NCBI GenBank assembly: GCA_963787675.1
Contig: CAWBDV010000007.1
Coordinates: forward strand, 1,054,001 to 1,118,000
From: JAJPKK01 sp963787675
Lineage (GTDB): Bacteria; Pseudomonadota; Alphaproteobacteria; Rhizobiales; Xanthobacteraceae
Length of the DNA stretch: 64,000 bases
Direction: 5' to 3'
The position numbers and the translations under genes are program-made. Shown here one piece after another: positions 8,284 through 16,407 of the stretch; the stretch's first letter is position 1; every line of letters begins with the position of its first letter. The notes below the pieces were generated by a model. The model made no database searches. It was given only the letters and a program-made list of their open reading frames with translations, and was not told the origin of the DNA.

Positions 8284-8931
8284 TCAGACAACCGTTCCGA
8301 ATAATTTGCCGATACCGGCGGTCAGAGCCATCGCCATCGCGCCCCAGAACGTAACTCGGACCGTGGCGCCCAGGAGCTTTGCACCGCCTACTTTCGCCCC
8401 AATCGCACCTAGAAGAGCGAGAAAACCCAAGGACGCAGCGAACACGATCGGAACAAGTGCGCTCGTGGGCGATACGACAACCATAAGCAAGGGCATCGTC
8501 GCACCTACCGTGAACGACGCGGCCGAGGTCAGTGCGGCTTGTACAGGACGCGCGGTAGTGGTTTTCGAAATCCCAAGCTCATCGCGGGCGTGGGCGCCTA
8601 AGGCATCTTTCGCCATTAGCTGCTGGGCAACCTGCCGCGCAAGCACCTGATCGACACCTCGCTTGACGTAGATTTCCGCAAGCTCATCAAGCTCAAAAGC
8701 AGGATTCTCACTTAACTCCTTGCGCTCGCGCGCAAGATCTGCCCGTTCTGAATCGGATTGCGAACTGACGGACACATACTCACCGGCAGCCATCGCCATG
8801 GCGCCAGCCACCAGCCCCGCGATACCGGCGATCAGAACAGCGTTCTGTGCCGTAGCGGAAGCCGCGACACCGACGATCAAGCTCGCGGTCGAAATGATGC
8901 CGTCATTGGCACCGAGCACTGCGGCTCGCAA
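8284..8931 (-). CDS. VIT/CCC1 family iron/manganese transporter, N-terminus doubtful
   Basis: The 215-residue reading has LRAAVLGANDGIISTASLIV as first membrane segment, an acidic cytosolic metal-binding segment (ERADLARERKEL, ELAEIYVKRGV) and three further hydrophobic segments, as in VIT1/CCC1 transporters that move Fe(II) or Mn(II) out of the cytoplasm. The only start in frame is a TTG at 8931. Upstream codons in the same frame read SESHLINRTGW, the usual VIT N-terminus, but meet a stop at 8989-8991 with no start codon. An ATG at 8982-8984 in another frame would supply the expected start if one base were missing near 8970, so a frameshift is possible. It is convergent with the cytochrome cluster. 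Confidence 0.8.
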   Translation of the reverse strand: MRAAVLGANDGIISTASLIVGVAASATAQNAVLIAGIAGLVAGAMAMAAGEYVSVSSQSDSERADLARERKELSENPAFELDELAEIYVKRGVDQVLARQVAQQLMAKDALGAHARDELGISKTTTARPVQAALTSAASFTVGATMPLLMVVVSPTSALVPIVFAASLGFLALLGAIGAKVGGAKLLGATVRVTFWGAMAMALTAGIGKLFGTVV

Positions 8932-8988
8932 CCACCCAGTGCGGTTGATGAGGTGGCTCTCCGACTGAGGTAAAGAGAACTCATCAGC

Positions 8989-10074
8989 TTAGCGAATGGC
9001 CTTTCCGAGACCTGCGTCGCGAGCGAGGGCCACCGCATTGGCGCGGCTCTTTATCTGGAGCTTGCTGAAGATGGTCGATACATGGTTGCGCACGGTCTTC
9101 TCGCTGATGACGAGCCGCGCAGCGATCTCGTAGTTGTCGAGGCCCTCGGCCACGACCTCGAGGATCTCCCGCTCGCGTGCCGTGAGGTCATCGAGAGCGT
9201 GCAGGGCGAGACTGCTGGAAGAGCGCGGTGGCAGAAAATCGTCGAACGTCTCGACCAGTCGCTGCCACGCCGGCTCAGTATCTAAGAGGATGCGATTGCG
9301 GCTTTCCACCGGCACGAACCGCGCTCCCGGAATCAGTGCGGCAACGCTGCGGCCCTGATCAAAAGGAATGATAGAATCGCCGCGCGAATGCAACACCAGC
9401 GTCGGACAGCGGACCTCGGGCACCACGTCCTCTACGTTGGTGCGCAGATATGCGTTCAGCAACGCGACAGTGTTGGCCGGTGAGGTGGTTTCCCGCAGGA
9501 GATCGTTGAATGAGCGGCTTTGCTCGGCCGTTGCGTCGGGAATGTGCAGCAATGCGCAGAACTGGCCGTAACCCGGATTCTCGTTCGGCCAGCCGAGTTC
9601 GTAGACCTTGAGCCGCGCCTGTGCCTCGGCCTCCTGCTCGGCAGTCGGGGCGTCTGCCAGGGCGCCGCGCGTGTTGCAGCCATAAAGCGCGAGATGGGTG
9701 ACGCGGTTCGGATGGCGCACCGCGTACCGCATCGCGATGGCGCCGCCGGTCCCTCCCATCGCGAACAGCACGAAGCGATCGACGCCCGAGGCGGCGATGA
9801 CCGCATCCAGGTCCTCAGCGAATCCGGTGACGGAAAATCGCACGCGGTTTCGATCGGACAGCCCGCAGCCGCGCCAGTCATAGCGGATGAGCGTGTTGTG
9901 CCTCGTCAGCAGCGACAGCCACGGACGCCAGATCGGGCTCTCCCAATCGAGCTCCAGGTGATGAATCCAGTGTTGCACCCAGATCAGCGCCGGACCGGAG
10001 CCGGATGTCGCATAGGCGATGCGCGTGCCGTCGGCGCTCGCACAGAAGCGAATTTTCTGTTGGGGTTGCGGCAT
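8989..10074 (-). CDS. LuxR-family regulator with degenerate alpha/beta-hydrolase domain
   Basis: From the ATG at 10074 the product is 361 residues. Residues 8-280 form an alpha/beta-hydrolase domain (YDWRGCGLSDR, VRCPTLVLHSRGDSIIPF); residues 297-355 form a LuxR/GerE helix-turn-helix (LTAREREILEVVAEGL, ISEKTVRNHVSTIFSKL). The nucleophile elbow, normally GxSxGG, reads MGGTGG, so Gly108 replaces Ser. The usual NHxLL catalytic His is Arg261 (SRNRILL); Asp233 is kept. It is therefore probably a ligand-sensing regulator, not an enzyme. It lies downstream of the monooxygenase on the same strand and may control that locus. An in-frame extension to 10386 overlaps the monooxygenase and looks non-coding. 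Confidence 0.82.
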   Translation of the reverse strand: MPQPQQKIRFCASADGTRIAYATSGSGPALIWVQHWIHHLELDWESPIWRPWLSLLTRHNTLIRYDWRGCGLSDRNRVRFSVTGFAEDLDAVIAASGVDRFVLFAMGGTGGAIAMRYAVRHPNRVTHLALYGCNTRGALADAPTAEQEAEAQARLKVYELGWPNENPGYGQFCALLHIPDATAEQSRSFNDLLRETTSPANTVALLNAYLRTNVEDVVPEVRCPTLVLHSRGDSIIPFDQGRSVAALIPGARFVPVESRNRILLDTEPAWQRLVETFDDFLPPRSSSSLALHALDDLTAREREILEVVAEGLDNYEIAARLVISEKTVRNHVSTIFSKLQIKSRANAVALARDAGLGKAIR

Positions 10075-10312
10075 GCGGATCGGACCCTGGGCCGATCGTA
10101 GAGTATATTGTGCTGAATTTCGATGATCGTAGGGAAGGCAAGGCGCCGAAATCACAAGCGGCAGGCGCGCCCATAACCCGTCGAAGATGGGCGTAAATGC
10201 TCCTGATCCGCCGCCCATCGCACTAACGGTCACGGTGTGTCGCGGGTTTAGCGGGAGATGGCTTGATTTCGGACCATCATATGGAGGAGTACGGCACGCG
10301 CTTTCGCCCGCG

Positions 10313-11986
10313 CTACGTGCCACCGACCAACTTGCTCCAAAGCATGTCGGGATCATGTGGCGGCTGGTTGCCCCGCCAAGCCACATGCTGGTCGGGGCGA
10401 ATGAGCACTAGGTCGCGCTCATAGAGATCACGCGCGGCGTCGCTGGGATGATCGAGGACGGCAAGCGGAATGCAGCGGCGACGCGCCGCAGCTTCGAGCG
10501 CGGCACTGCCGACGGCGTGGCCACCGAGCCTGAGCAATATGAAGCCGATGCCGAAACGATCGTAGAGCGAGCTGCCGCGCCCGCGCCGCTCGTCCAGCCA
10601 AATATGCGGCGCGCGTCCGCCAGGGGCGCTCGATGGGGTATACCGCGCGAAGTTGTCGGCGGGCGGCGGACCATCCGCGACGATGATTGGTGAGCTGTCG
10701 TAGCGCACGCCGAGCTGCAAACCGATAGACGCGAAGGCCTCGCCGAACGTCGACAGGTGTGCGCCAACTTGCCGCCGCGCGGCCTCGCCCTCGGCGGTAT
10801 CCTCCTCCATCGCGGGTGATGTGGGGATGGATCCGTTGCGCTTTGCAAGCTCTCGCGCGGCAATCGTATTGCGCACCGCGACGGGCTTGCGTTCGAGTTC
10901 GTATGAGTTGAGCAGGCTCGCTCCGCCCCACCCGTGGACCATCGCCGCGAGCTTCCATGAGAGATTCGCGGCGTCATCGATGCCGGTGTTCATGCCAAAG
11001 CCGCCGGTCGGTGTGAACAGATGCACGGCATCGCCCGCGAGCAGCACGCGGCCTTCGCCGAAGCGCTCGGAGACTAGCGCGACCCCGCCCGTCCACGGCC
11101 GATGGCCGAGCATCTCTAGCGGGACATCGACCCCGGCTGCGCGTTGCACCATGGTCGCGACGGTCGCATCATGGGACCCCTGCTCCGGACTCGTCGGCTG
11201 GCTGAACACCAGGAACTCGTCGCGCCCGTTGAGCGAGGCGAGCATCAACTGGGCTTTCGGGGTCACTGACCAATACTGCCAGGCATGGCGGTCGCGCAGG
11301 ACGCTGTGGACGAGGGTTGGTGCGCGGATGTGCGAGGCGATCATGCGGCCGCCCATGTATTGCTGCTGCAGGGCATCGAAACCGCGATAGTGAGCGCCGA
11401 GCATCCGGCGCACGAAGCTGTGGCCACCGTCGCAGCCGACCACATAGCTGGCGTGCCAGGATTCGCGCGCTCCGGCGCGGGTCCTTCCAGCCTCGACCGC
11501 GACGCCGTCCGCGTCGACTGAAAGGCGGTCGACCTGCCAGCCGAACCGCAGCGTGATGTTAGGCCGCGTCCGGGCATGATCGAGCAGAAACCCTTCGACA
11601 TACATCTGGTTCGCCCGCAGGATCGGCTCGGGGACTTGATCAGCCGTCGACGCGGCGGCGACGGCGCGCATCTTCTCCGCTTCCGACGGCATGCGGATGC
11701 GCGCAAGCTCCCACGAGTTGAAGCGGGTAAAGTAGGCGACGTCAGTCGGGTGATCGGCCGGTAGGCCCAGTCGGCGCACGGCCTCGGAGATGCCGAGGCG
11801 CCGGAAATGCTCCAGCGTCCGCGCATTCTGCGTGCTGCCCTTGGGGTGCGATCGCCGGCCCTCCTCGGAATTGAACAGCACCGAGCGCACGCCGTATCGA
11901 TCGAGAAACAGCGCCAGCACCAGCCCGACCGGGCCGCCTCCGACGATGGCTACCGGAATCGTCGAGCGCTTCGCAGCGGAGTCCAA
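10313..11986 (-). CDS. FAD-dependent aromatic monooxygenase
   Basis: A 557-residue class A flavoprotein hydroxylase. It has the N-terminal Rossmann motif VAIVGGGPVGL (residues about 12-22), the DG motif GCDGGHSFVRR, and the FAD ribityl-binding GD motif VLLAGDAVHLFTPTGGFGMN, followed by the C-terminal thioredoxin-like region found in PheA/TfdB/MhpA-type enzymes. These use NAD(P)H and O2 to hydroxylate phenolic or related aromatic rings in the cytoplasm. The Bug-protein gene is 17 bp upstream and the hydrolase-LuxR gene follows after 238 bp, so uptake, hydroxylation and regulation of one aromatic acid is a reasonable guess. The exact substrate cannot be read from sequence. Confidence 0.85.
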   Translation of the reverse strand: MDSAAKRSTIPVAIVGGGPVGLVLALFLDRYGVRSVLFNSEEGRRSHPKGSTQNARTLEHFRRLGISEAVRRLGLPADHPTDVAYFTRFNSWELARIRMPSEAEKMRAVAAASTADQVPEPILRANQMYVEGFLLDHARTRPNITLRFGWQVDRLSVDADGVAVEAGRTRAGARESWHASYVVGCDGGHSFVRRMLGAHYRGFDALQQQYMGGRMIASHIRAPTLVHSVLRDRHAWQYWSVTPKAQLMLASLNGRDEFLVFSQPTSPEQGSHDATVATMVQRAAGVDVPLEMLGHRPWTGGVALVSERFGEGRVLLAGDAVHLFTPTGGFGMNTGIDDAANLSWKLAAMVHGWGGASLLNSYELERKPVAVRNTIAARELAKRNGSIPTSPAMEEDTAEGEAARRQVGAHLSTFGEAFASIGLQLGVRYDSSPIIVADGPPPADNFARYTPSSAPGGRAPHIWLDERRGRGSSLYDRFGIGFILLRLGGHAVGSAALEAAARRRCIPLAVLDHPSDAARDLYERDLVLIRPDQHVAWRGNQPPHDPDMLWSKLVGGT

Positions 11987-12003
11987 ACGTGCCGTCCCCT
12001 GCT

Positions 12004-12990
12004 CTACTCAGCCTTGATCCCTGCCGAAAAGACGGCCGACCGCCAACGTTCTTGCTCTTGCGCGAAAAAGGCAGCAGCATCGGCAGGCGATGAGCCCATC
12101 GGCGTGGCGTAGAGATCGCGGAACCGGTTCGTGGCATCAGCTGTCTTGAGAATTCCGGCGATGGCTGCAGACAGCTTTTTGGCGATCCCCACGGGAGTCC
12201 TGGGTGGCGCAACGATGGCGAACCAGGTGACGGAGAGAAATCCCGGAACTGCCTCTGACAGAGACGGCAGATCGGGCAGGAACACATTGCGCTGCCCGCT
12301 GCCGACTCCGATGGCCTTCAGGTTCCCACTCTTGATCAGTGGGGCGGAGCTGCCGAGATTGTCGAATAGCAAGTCGACGTGACCGGCCATCACATCGTTG
12401 ACGGCCGGCGGCATCCCCTTGTACGGCACGTGCACGAGCGCAATTCCGCTCTTCGACGCAAGCAGTTCCATGCTCAGATGCTGCAAGCTGCCGGTCCCGG
12501 GCGACGCGTAGGTCAGCTTTCCCGGATTCGCTTTGGCGAATGCAATCAACTCCTGCACGGTCGAGAACGGCAGCTTGGTGTGAGCGACCAGGACATTGGG
12601 CTCAATGGCCAGGACCGTGATAGGTACAAAGGCGGTGAGATCGAATGTCAGCTTCGGGAAAAGACTTGGATTGACCGCAAGCGTCGTCGCTGGCGCGGCG
12701 AGCAACGTGTACCCGTCCGGCTCGGCCCGGGCTGCGTCCTCGGCGCCGATGTTGGTGTTTCCGCCAGGCCGATCCTCAACATAGACGGGATTGCCCCATA
12801 GGTCGGCGAGCTTCGCGGCGATGAAACGCGGCACCAGATCGGCGACGCTGCCGGCTCCCACTGGAGCGATGATCTTGATCGCCCTGTTGGGATAGGCGTC
12901 TTCCGCGAGCACCGAGATGGGTACGAGACACATGCATACCGTCAACGCAATCTGCCGCGCTAATCTCGACTGAATGATCACCTTGCTCAT
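12004..12990 (-). CDS. Tripartite tricarboxylate transporter (Bug/TctC) binding protein
   Basis: A 328-residue periplasmic solute-binding protein starting at the ATG with GGAGGG ten bases upstream. A signal peptide ends at VLAEDA, followed by YPNRAIKIIAPVGAGSVADL, ENRPGG-like EDRPGGNTNIG, the EPDGYTLL motif and the AFAKANPGKLTYASPGTGS block, all typical of Bug proteins that bind carboxylates or aromatic acids. No TctA/TctB membrane genes are adjacent, which is usual for the large Bug families. It directly precedes the FAD monooxygenase (17 bp), suggesting that its ligand is the monooxygenase substrate or a relative. Confidence 0.88.
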   Translation of the reverse strand: MSKVIIQSRLARQIALTVCMCLVPISVLAEDAYPNRAIKIIAPVGAGSVADLVPRFIAAKLADLWGNPVYVEDRPGGNTNIGAEDAARAEPDGYTLLAAPATTLAVNPSLFPKLTFDLTAFVPITVLAIEPNVLVAHTKLPFSTVQELIAFAKANPGKLTYASPGTGSLQHLSMELLASKSGIALVHVPYKGMPPAVNDVMAGHVDLLFDNLGSSAPLIKSGNLKAIGVGSGQRNVFLPDLPSLSEAVPGFLSVTWFAIVAPPRTPVGIAKKLSAAIAGILKTADATNRFRDLYATPMGSSPADAAAFFAQEQERWRSAVFSAGIKAE

Positions 12991-13319
12991 AACCAAGCCC
13001 TCCAGCGTTGCTCTTCGGACCTGATCTCCTTCGATCGCGCTATGCTGCTGATGGGCCAAGCTGATGTCATGATGTTTCAGTCCCAAATGCCTGCCGGGAC
13101 TGGATCGTCAGCCTGACCATTAACTGGGACTGGGGTCCCACGAACCCAACGCGCAGCCATGCAACCCCTCAAATTGTGCTGGCATTGGATAATGCCGCCA
13201 CCTCGGCCTGTGTCCCCTAATGCCCGACCCCTGCAGACTTGCGCGGCACGGAAAAGTGGTCAGCTGTCTGAGGTTAAGCTGCATCCCGCCTGGTCAGAGA
13301 GAACGGCGACCCGACACGG
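12991..13319. other. Intergenic region, degenerate
   Basis: Upstream of the Bug gene. It should hold that gene's promoter; the rest appears to be the eroded downstream part of the ABC binding-protein pseudogene. No intact frame or RNA gene is visible. Confidence 0.45.
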
Positions 13320-13602
13320 CCTGTGGATCTCGCAGCTATCGCTGGCCCCACGCGACGACGGACCAAGTCGGCCACCAGCGTCGGGATGCGCTCGAATTGC
13401 CCCTAGGTATTGGTACTCGATCGCCACGTCCCGACCATTGGCATAGCCGTATTCACCGAGACCAGCATCGAACGTTGGGAAAACACCCGCACTGCGCCCC
13501 CCGGCAGAATATCCCGACCCCCGGCAGCGCGGACTGCTGCGACGCCGCCGCCATCGGCCACCCCGTCACGCCGAGCCCCGCAATGAACTCGCGCCGTCGC
13601 AT
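13320..13602 (-). pseudogene. Remnant of ABC-type substrate-binding protein gene (PF04392-like)
   Basis: The start reads MRRREFIAGLGVTGWPMAAA, the Tat-like signal typical of the many ABC_sub_bind proteins of Bradyrhizobium-type genomes. After about 33 residues the frame breaks. Further pieces of the same family appear in other frames in the right order: GLGEYGYANGRDVAIEYQYL, then QFERIPTLVADLVRRRV, then a short alanine-rich piece. At least two frameshifts separate them and nothing beyond the first 85 or so residues of the usual 320 is seen. The gene is dead and truncated, and lies between the Bug gene and the integrase. Confidence 0.72.
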
Positions 13603-14040
13603 TCGTGATCTCCGGGGCAGTTGCGCCAACGTACCGCGGACCGAACAGCCGGCAGCCATCGGTCAATACTGCACGAAGCTGTTGCGGCGCGGGAGGCAAC
13701 TCCTGGCCGATATCGTTGCAAAAGTCCCAAAATATCTTGCAGCGATTTTTTCGAATGAAACGGGGCTGCCTATGCTCGCCGACTAATGCGGCACCCAGGC
13801 CGTTGGCAAAGTCGCCTGTGAATTTGTCACGAGAAGGACGAGGTCCCTCACATATTTATCCGTGAATCGCATCAGCGGGATAGAAAACTTTTGATCGGCA
13901 ATGGAAAGCAACTTTTGCAACCATATCGGCCCACCGGTGCCTAATAAAGCCGCAGAGGGAACCGTCGAGGCTACCTCGCGACGGATCGGCACCTTGCTTG
14001 AATGCGCCAACCATCTCGCCAACGCCGTTGCGGCACAGGC
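13603..14040. other. Region without a recognisable gene, beside the integrase
   Basis: This 438-bp stretch has lower GC than its surroundings and several short frames, none with a family pattern. A 47-codon plus-strand frame at 13901-14044 (starting MESNFCNHIG, ending LANAVAAQA) runs into the integrase end and could be a small gene or a decayed fragment. No tRNA is seen. Confidence 0.4.
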
Positions 14041-15210
14041 TTAACTTGTCCGTAGTTTGTTTAGAGCGAACGCTGCCCACTGCTCCAAAAGCTTGCGCCG
14101 TTCGGGCAGAAACTCCGATCGTTGATAGGCTCGCTTGCTCCTATTCGGCTCTTGGTGGGCTAGCTGGACTTCGATTACGTCAGTCGAGAAACCTTTATCT
14201 TGGGCCCAGGTCGCTAGGGTCGCTCTCAGGCCATGAGTGGTCGCGGTAGGTTCAAGCTTCTTGAGCGCGTGGAGAAGGCCAGTTCGATTCACACCGCCGC
14301 CCGCCCCGCGCGTCGCTGGAAACACGAAGCTGTCGGCCTTGCCTGTCTTGCCCTCGCGCACAAGACAGGCAATCGCCGCGTCGTTCAGCGGAACCTTGTG
14401 GATGACGCCGGCCTTCATGCGCGCAGCCGGGATTGTCCACAGCTTCGCGCCAAGGTCTAATTCCCGCCACGTAGCATTAGCCGCTTCGGTTGCTCGCGCG
14501 CCGGTCAAGATGATGAACCGCAAGCAACGGTCCACAACATCATCTTTCAATCGCGCCACGAGTTCCGGTATCCGGTTGGCTTTCAGCGCGGCGTGCGACA
14601 CCGGCTTGATGGCATCCGTGCTCAGCAATTCACGGGCTTGCAGATTCGGCCAATCGGCAGGGTTCGGCTCGATTCGCTGAGATCGGAAGATGCGCTCCAA
14701 TAGAGCCCGCAGCCGTGTGCCCTGATTGTTGCCGGGGCCGCGCCACGTCGGCCGCAGCACCTCCGCCACATCTTCGTCAGTGATCGTGTCCAGCCGCTTC
14801 TTGTCCAGCAGCGCCGCGAGCTTTTCGAGTAGCCGCTTGACATTCTGTTGCTCGCGCTCGCTCCAGTCATCCAGGCGACGCGCTAGAAAGGTGTCGCGTG
14901 CCTCGCCGAACGTCATGGCAGTCGAGTGGCCGGGCAGGTGGGCCATGTGGCGATGATGGCGAGGTTGTCTGACGCGATGGTCGCGCCGGTCCACGTCGAA
15001 GCGCTCGCGCTCTCGCCGCGCTTGTGCCGGGGTCAATTCGGAAGCGGACCCCAGGCTCGTGCTCGTGAATGAAGCTCCATTCCGGTATTGCTTGATCCAG
15101 TAGGCAACGCCTGTCTTGCGAACTACCAAGAACAACCCGCGGCCGTCCGCGAGTTTAGCCGGCTTGCCGGCCTTGATCGCGGCGTTCACGTCGTCTCTGG
15201 TGAGCGACAT
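14041..15210 (-). CDS. Tyrosine recombinase/phage-type integrase
   Basis: A 389-residue site-specific recombinase. The ATG at 15210 has GGAG upstream; a TTG four codons earlier is the alternative. The N-terminus has the DUF4102-like arm (AKLADGRGLFLVVRKTGVAYW). The catalytic domain shows the first Arg in ILTGARATEAANATW, the His-x-x-Arg in THGLRATLATWAQDKG, a His in QLAHQEPNRSKRAY and the Tyr nucleophile in RAYQRSEFLPERRKLL, so all key residues are present. P4-type integrases of this kind insert genomic islands at the 3' ends of genes. The adjacent transpeptidase 3' fragment at 15260 fits such a site. No other phage or conjugation gene is in view. Confidence 0.88.
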   Translation of the reverse strand: MSLTRDDVNAAIKAGKPAKLADGRGLFLVVRKTGVAYWIKQYRNGASFTSTSLGSASELTPAQARRERERFDVDRRDHRVRQPRHHRHMAHLPGHSTAMTFGEARDTFLARRLDDWSEREQQNVKRLLEKLAALLDKKRLDTITDEDVAEVLRPTWRGPGNNQGTRLRALLERIFRSQRIEPNPADWPNLQARELLSTDAIKPVSHAALKANRIPELVARLKDDVVDRCLRFIILTGARATEAANATWRELDLGAKLWTIPAARMKAGVIHKVPLNDAAIACLVREGKTGKADSFVFPATRGAGGGVNRTGLLHALKKLEPTATTHGLRATLATWAQDKGFSTDVIEVQLAHQEPNRSKRAYQRSEFLPERRKLLEQWAAFALNKLRTS

Positions 15211-15259
15211 CGCGCACTCCAATTACACACAACAGTTATGCCGAATTGGGGATTCCGGC

Positions 15260-15328
15260 ATGCGCAACGAGGACGTGATCGACCTTTACGGCCGCGTCTC
15301 GGTCGGCGCCAAAGTCTTGGTGATGTAA
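15260..15328 (+). pseudogene. 3' fragment of an L,D-transpeptidase (YkuD) gene, possible attachment site
   Basis: The 22 codons from 15260 read MRNEDVIDLYGRVSVGAKVL plus two residues and a stop. In YkuD L,D-transpeptidases the active-site SHGCIR is followed directly by such an MRNEDV-DLY-RV-VG-KV tail. Here the SHGC part is missing and the sequence upstream breaks down, so only the gene's last 70 bases remain, 50 bp from the integrase start. Integrases often target gene ends and leave a displaced 3' fragment at one border. No intact YkuD gene is in the window. Confidence 0.55.
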
Positions 15329-15417
15329 GTCTTTCGGCCGGGACGCTGCGCGCGCCAATCGATCCGGGAGGCTGCCCCTCAACCGGACGGGCGCGGGCGG
15401 CTCCCGCCGTTCCCCGG

Positions 15418-15445
15418 GGCGGCGGACGCTTAGGCGTCCGCCGCC
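15418..15445. terminator. Strong hairpin, probable terminator
   Basis: A perfect 12-bp inverted repeat, GGCGGCGGACGC and its complement with a TTAG loop, followed by a moderately T-rich stretch. It lies between the transpeptidase fragment and the stop of the DUF2076 gene, so it may end transcription from either side. Confidence 0.6.
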
Positions 15446-15482
15446 TCGTTCGTTTGCTGCCGTGACTTAGGCGGTATGCGAC

Positions 15483-16271
15483 TCAGGCGAGGTCGGAATC
15501 GTCGCCGTCGAAATCACCGACGTCGCCGTCATCATCGTAGTCGCCGTCGTCCTGATCCTGGTCTTGGTCCTGATCCAGGTCAGCTTGTGTAGCGTATCCA
15601 GTGTGCGGGCGTCCGATATCGCTATTGCCGGCATCGCGGCCGAGCGTTCCGGTGCCGCCGCTGTCCCATGGCGAGCCGCCGCGACCCATCTGCGCGTGGT
15701 CGCCGGCAAACGCCTGGTGGCCGCCCATCATGCCGCGGATGCCGTTAAGGAGCATCGAGCCGCCGATGAAACCGGCCGCCGACGCCGCCGCCGTTCCGAG
15801 GAACGAGCCGCCGCCGCCCATGCCCGGCATCATGCCGCCGCCCATGGGGCCACCCATTGGGGGTGCCATCGGCTGACCAGGCGGATAGGCCGGCTGTGCG
15901 CCCGCTTGTGCTTGATTAGGTGCGTCCCATGCACCGCTCGAACCTTGGCCGCCGGTGCGGACCGAAGGAACCGAGCCGCGGGAGGTGTCGCGGCCCCCGA
16001 GGATGTTGCGCATGTTGTCGAGAAATCCGCCGCCGCCTTGCGGCGGGGCGCCGGCGCCGACGGCCTGTTCGAGCTCTTCGATGCGGGCGTTGGCGCGCTT
16101 GAGCGCCTCGTCCTGGACCAGCACGGTCTGGACCAGCACATAAACGGCGTTCGGCGCGTTGCGCAGGCCGTCGCGGATCAGGCGTTCGGCATCGGGATCG
16201 CGAGGTTGGTTTTCCAGGGATGCAAGACGATCGAACAGGTCGGCAACAAGCTGCTGTTCCTGCGGTGTCAT
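15483..16271 (-). CDS. DUF2076 family protein with acidic C-terminal repeat
   Basis: A 262-residue protein starting at the ATG with AGGAGAAG upstream. The first 75 residues (MTPQEQQLVADLFDRLASLE, APNAVYVLVQTVLVQDEAL, then a coiled coil) are typical of DUF2076, a family of unknown function with a long low-complexity middle. The middle is Gly/Pro/Met/Gln-rich with one short hydrophobic segment (FLGTAAASAAGFIGGSMLL). The tail is strongly acidic, with a DQ repeat coded by a short tandem DNA repeat near 15545-15585 followed by many Asp residues. It may be membrane-attached. No functional partner is obvious in the neighbourhood. Confidence 0.8.
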   Translation of the reverse strand: MTPQEQQLVADLFDRLASLENQPRDPDAERLIRDGLRNAPNAVYVLVQTVLVQDEALKRANARIEELEQAVGAGAPPQGGGGFLDNMRNILGGRDTSRGSVPSVRTGGQGSSGAWDAPNQAQAGAQPAYPPGQPMAPPMGGPMGGGMMPGMGGGGSFLGTAAASAAGFIGGSMLLNGIRGMMGGHQAFAGDHAQMGRGGSPWDSGGTGTLGRDAGNSDIGRPHTGYATQADLDQDQDQDQDDGDYDDDGDVGDFDGDDSDLA

Positions 16272-16407
16272 GGCTCTTCTCCTCTGCCGGCATCGCCCGG
16301 CCGCGCTAGATATGGGGAGCCGGACGGCGGCCGGAAGTGGCCGGTGGCGGCTTGGCAAGTGTTAGTGCGACCAGGCGTTGCGCCGGTTTGAAAATTTCGC
16401 GCGGTCC

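Noticed and set aside
8989..10386. Long 465-residue reading of the hydrolase-LuxR gene
   Set aside because: The first 104 residues cross the monooxygenase gene and show no hydrolase pattern; ATG 10074 gives the normal family start.
13220..13786. Plus-strand 188-residue frame in the degenerate region
   Set aside because: It runs antisense to the recognisable ABC binding-protein remnant and has no family pattern.
15211..15482. Search for a tRNA gene as the integrase target
   Set aside because: No cloverleaf or CCA-type end is visible; the YkuD 3' fragment is the better candidate site.
15545..15590. Short tandem repeat in the DUF2076 gene considered as a CRISPR or regulatory repeat
   Set aside because: It has no spacers and simply encodes the DQ tail in frame.
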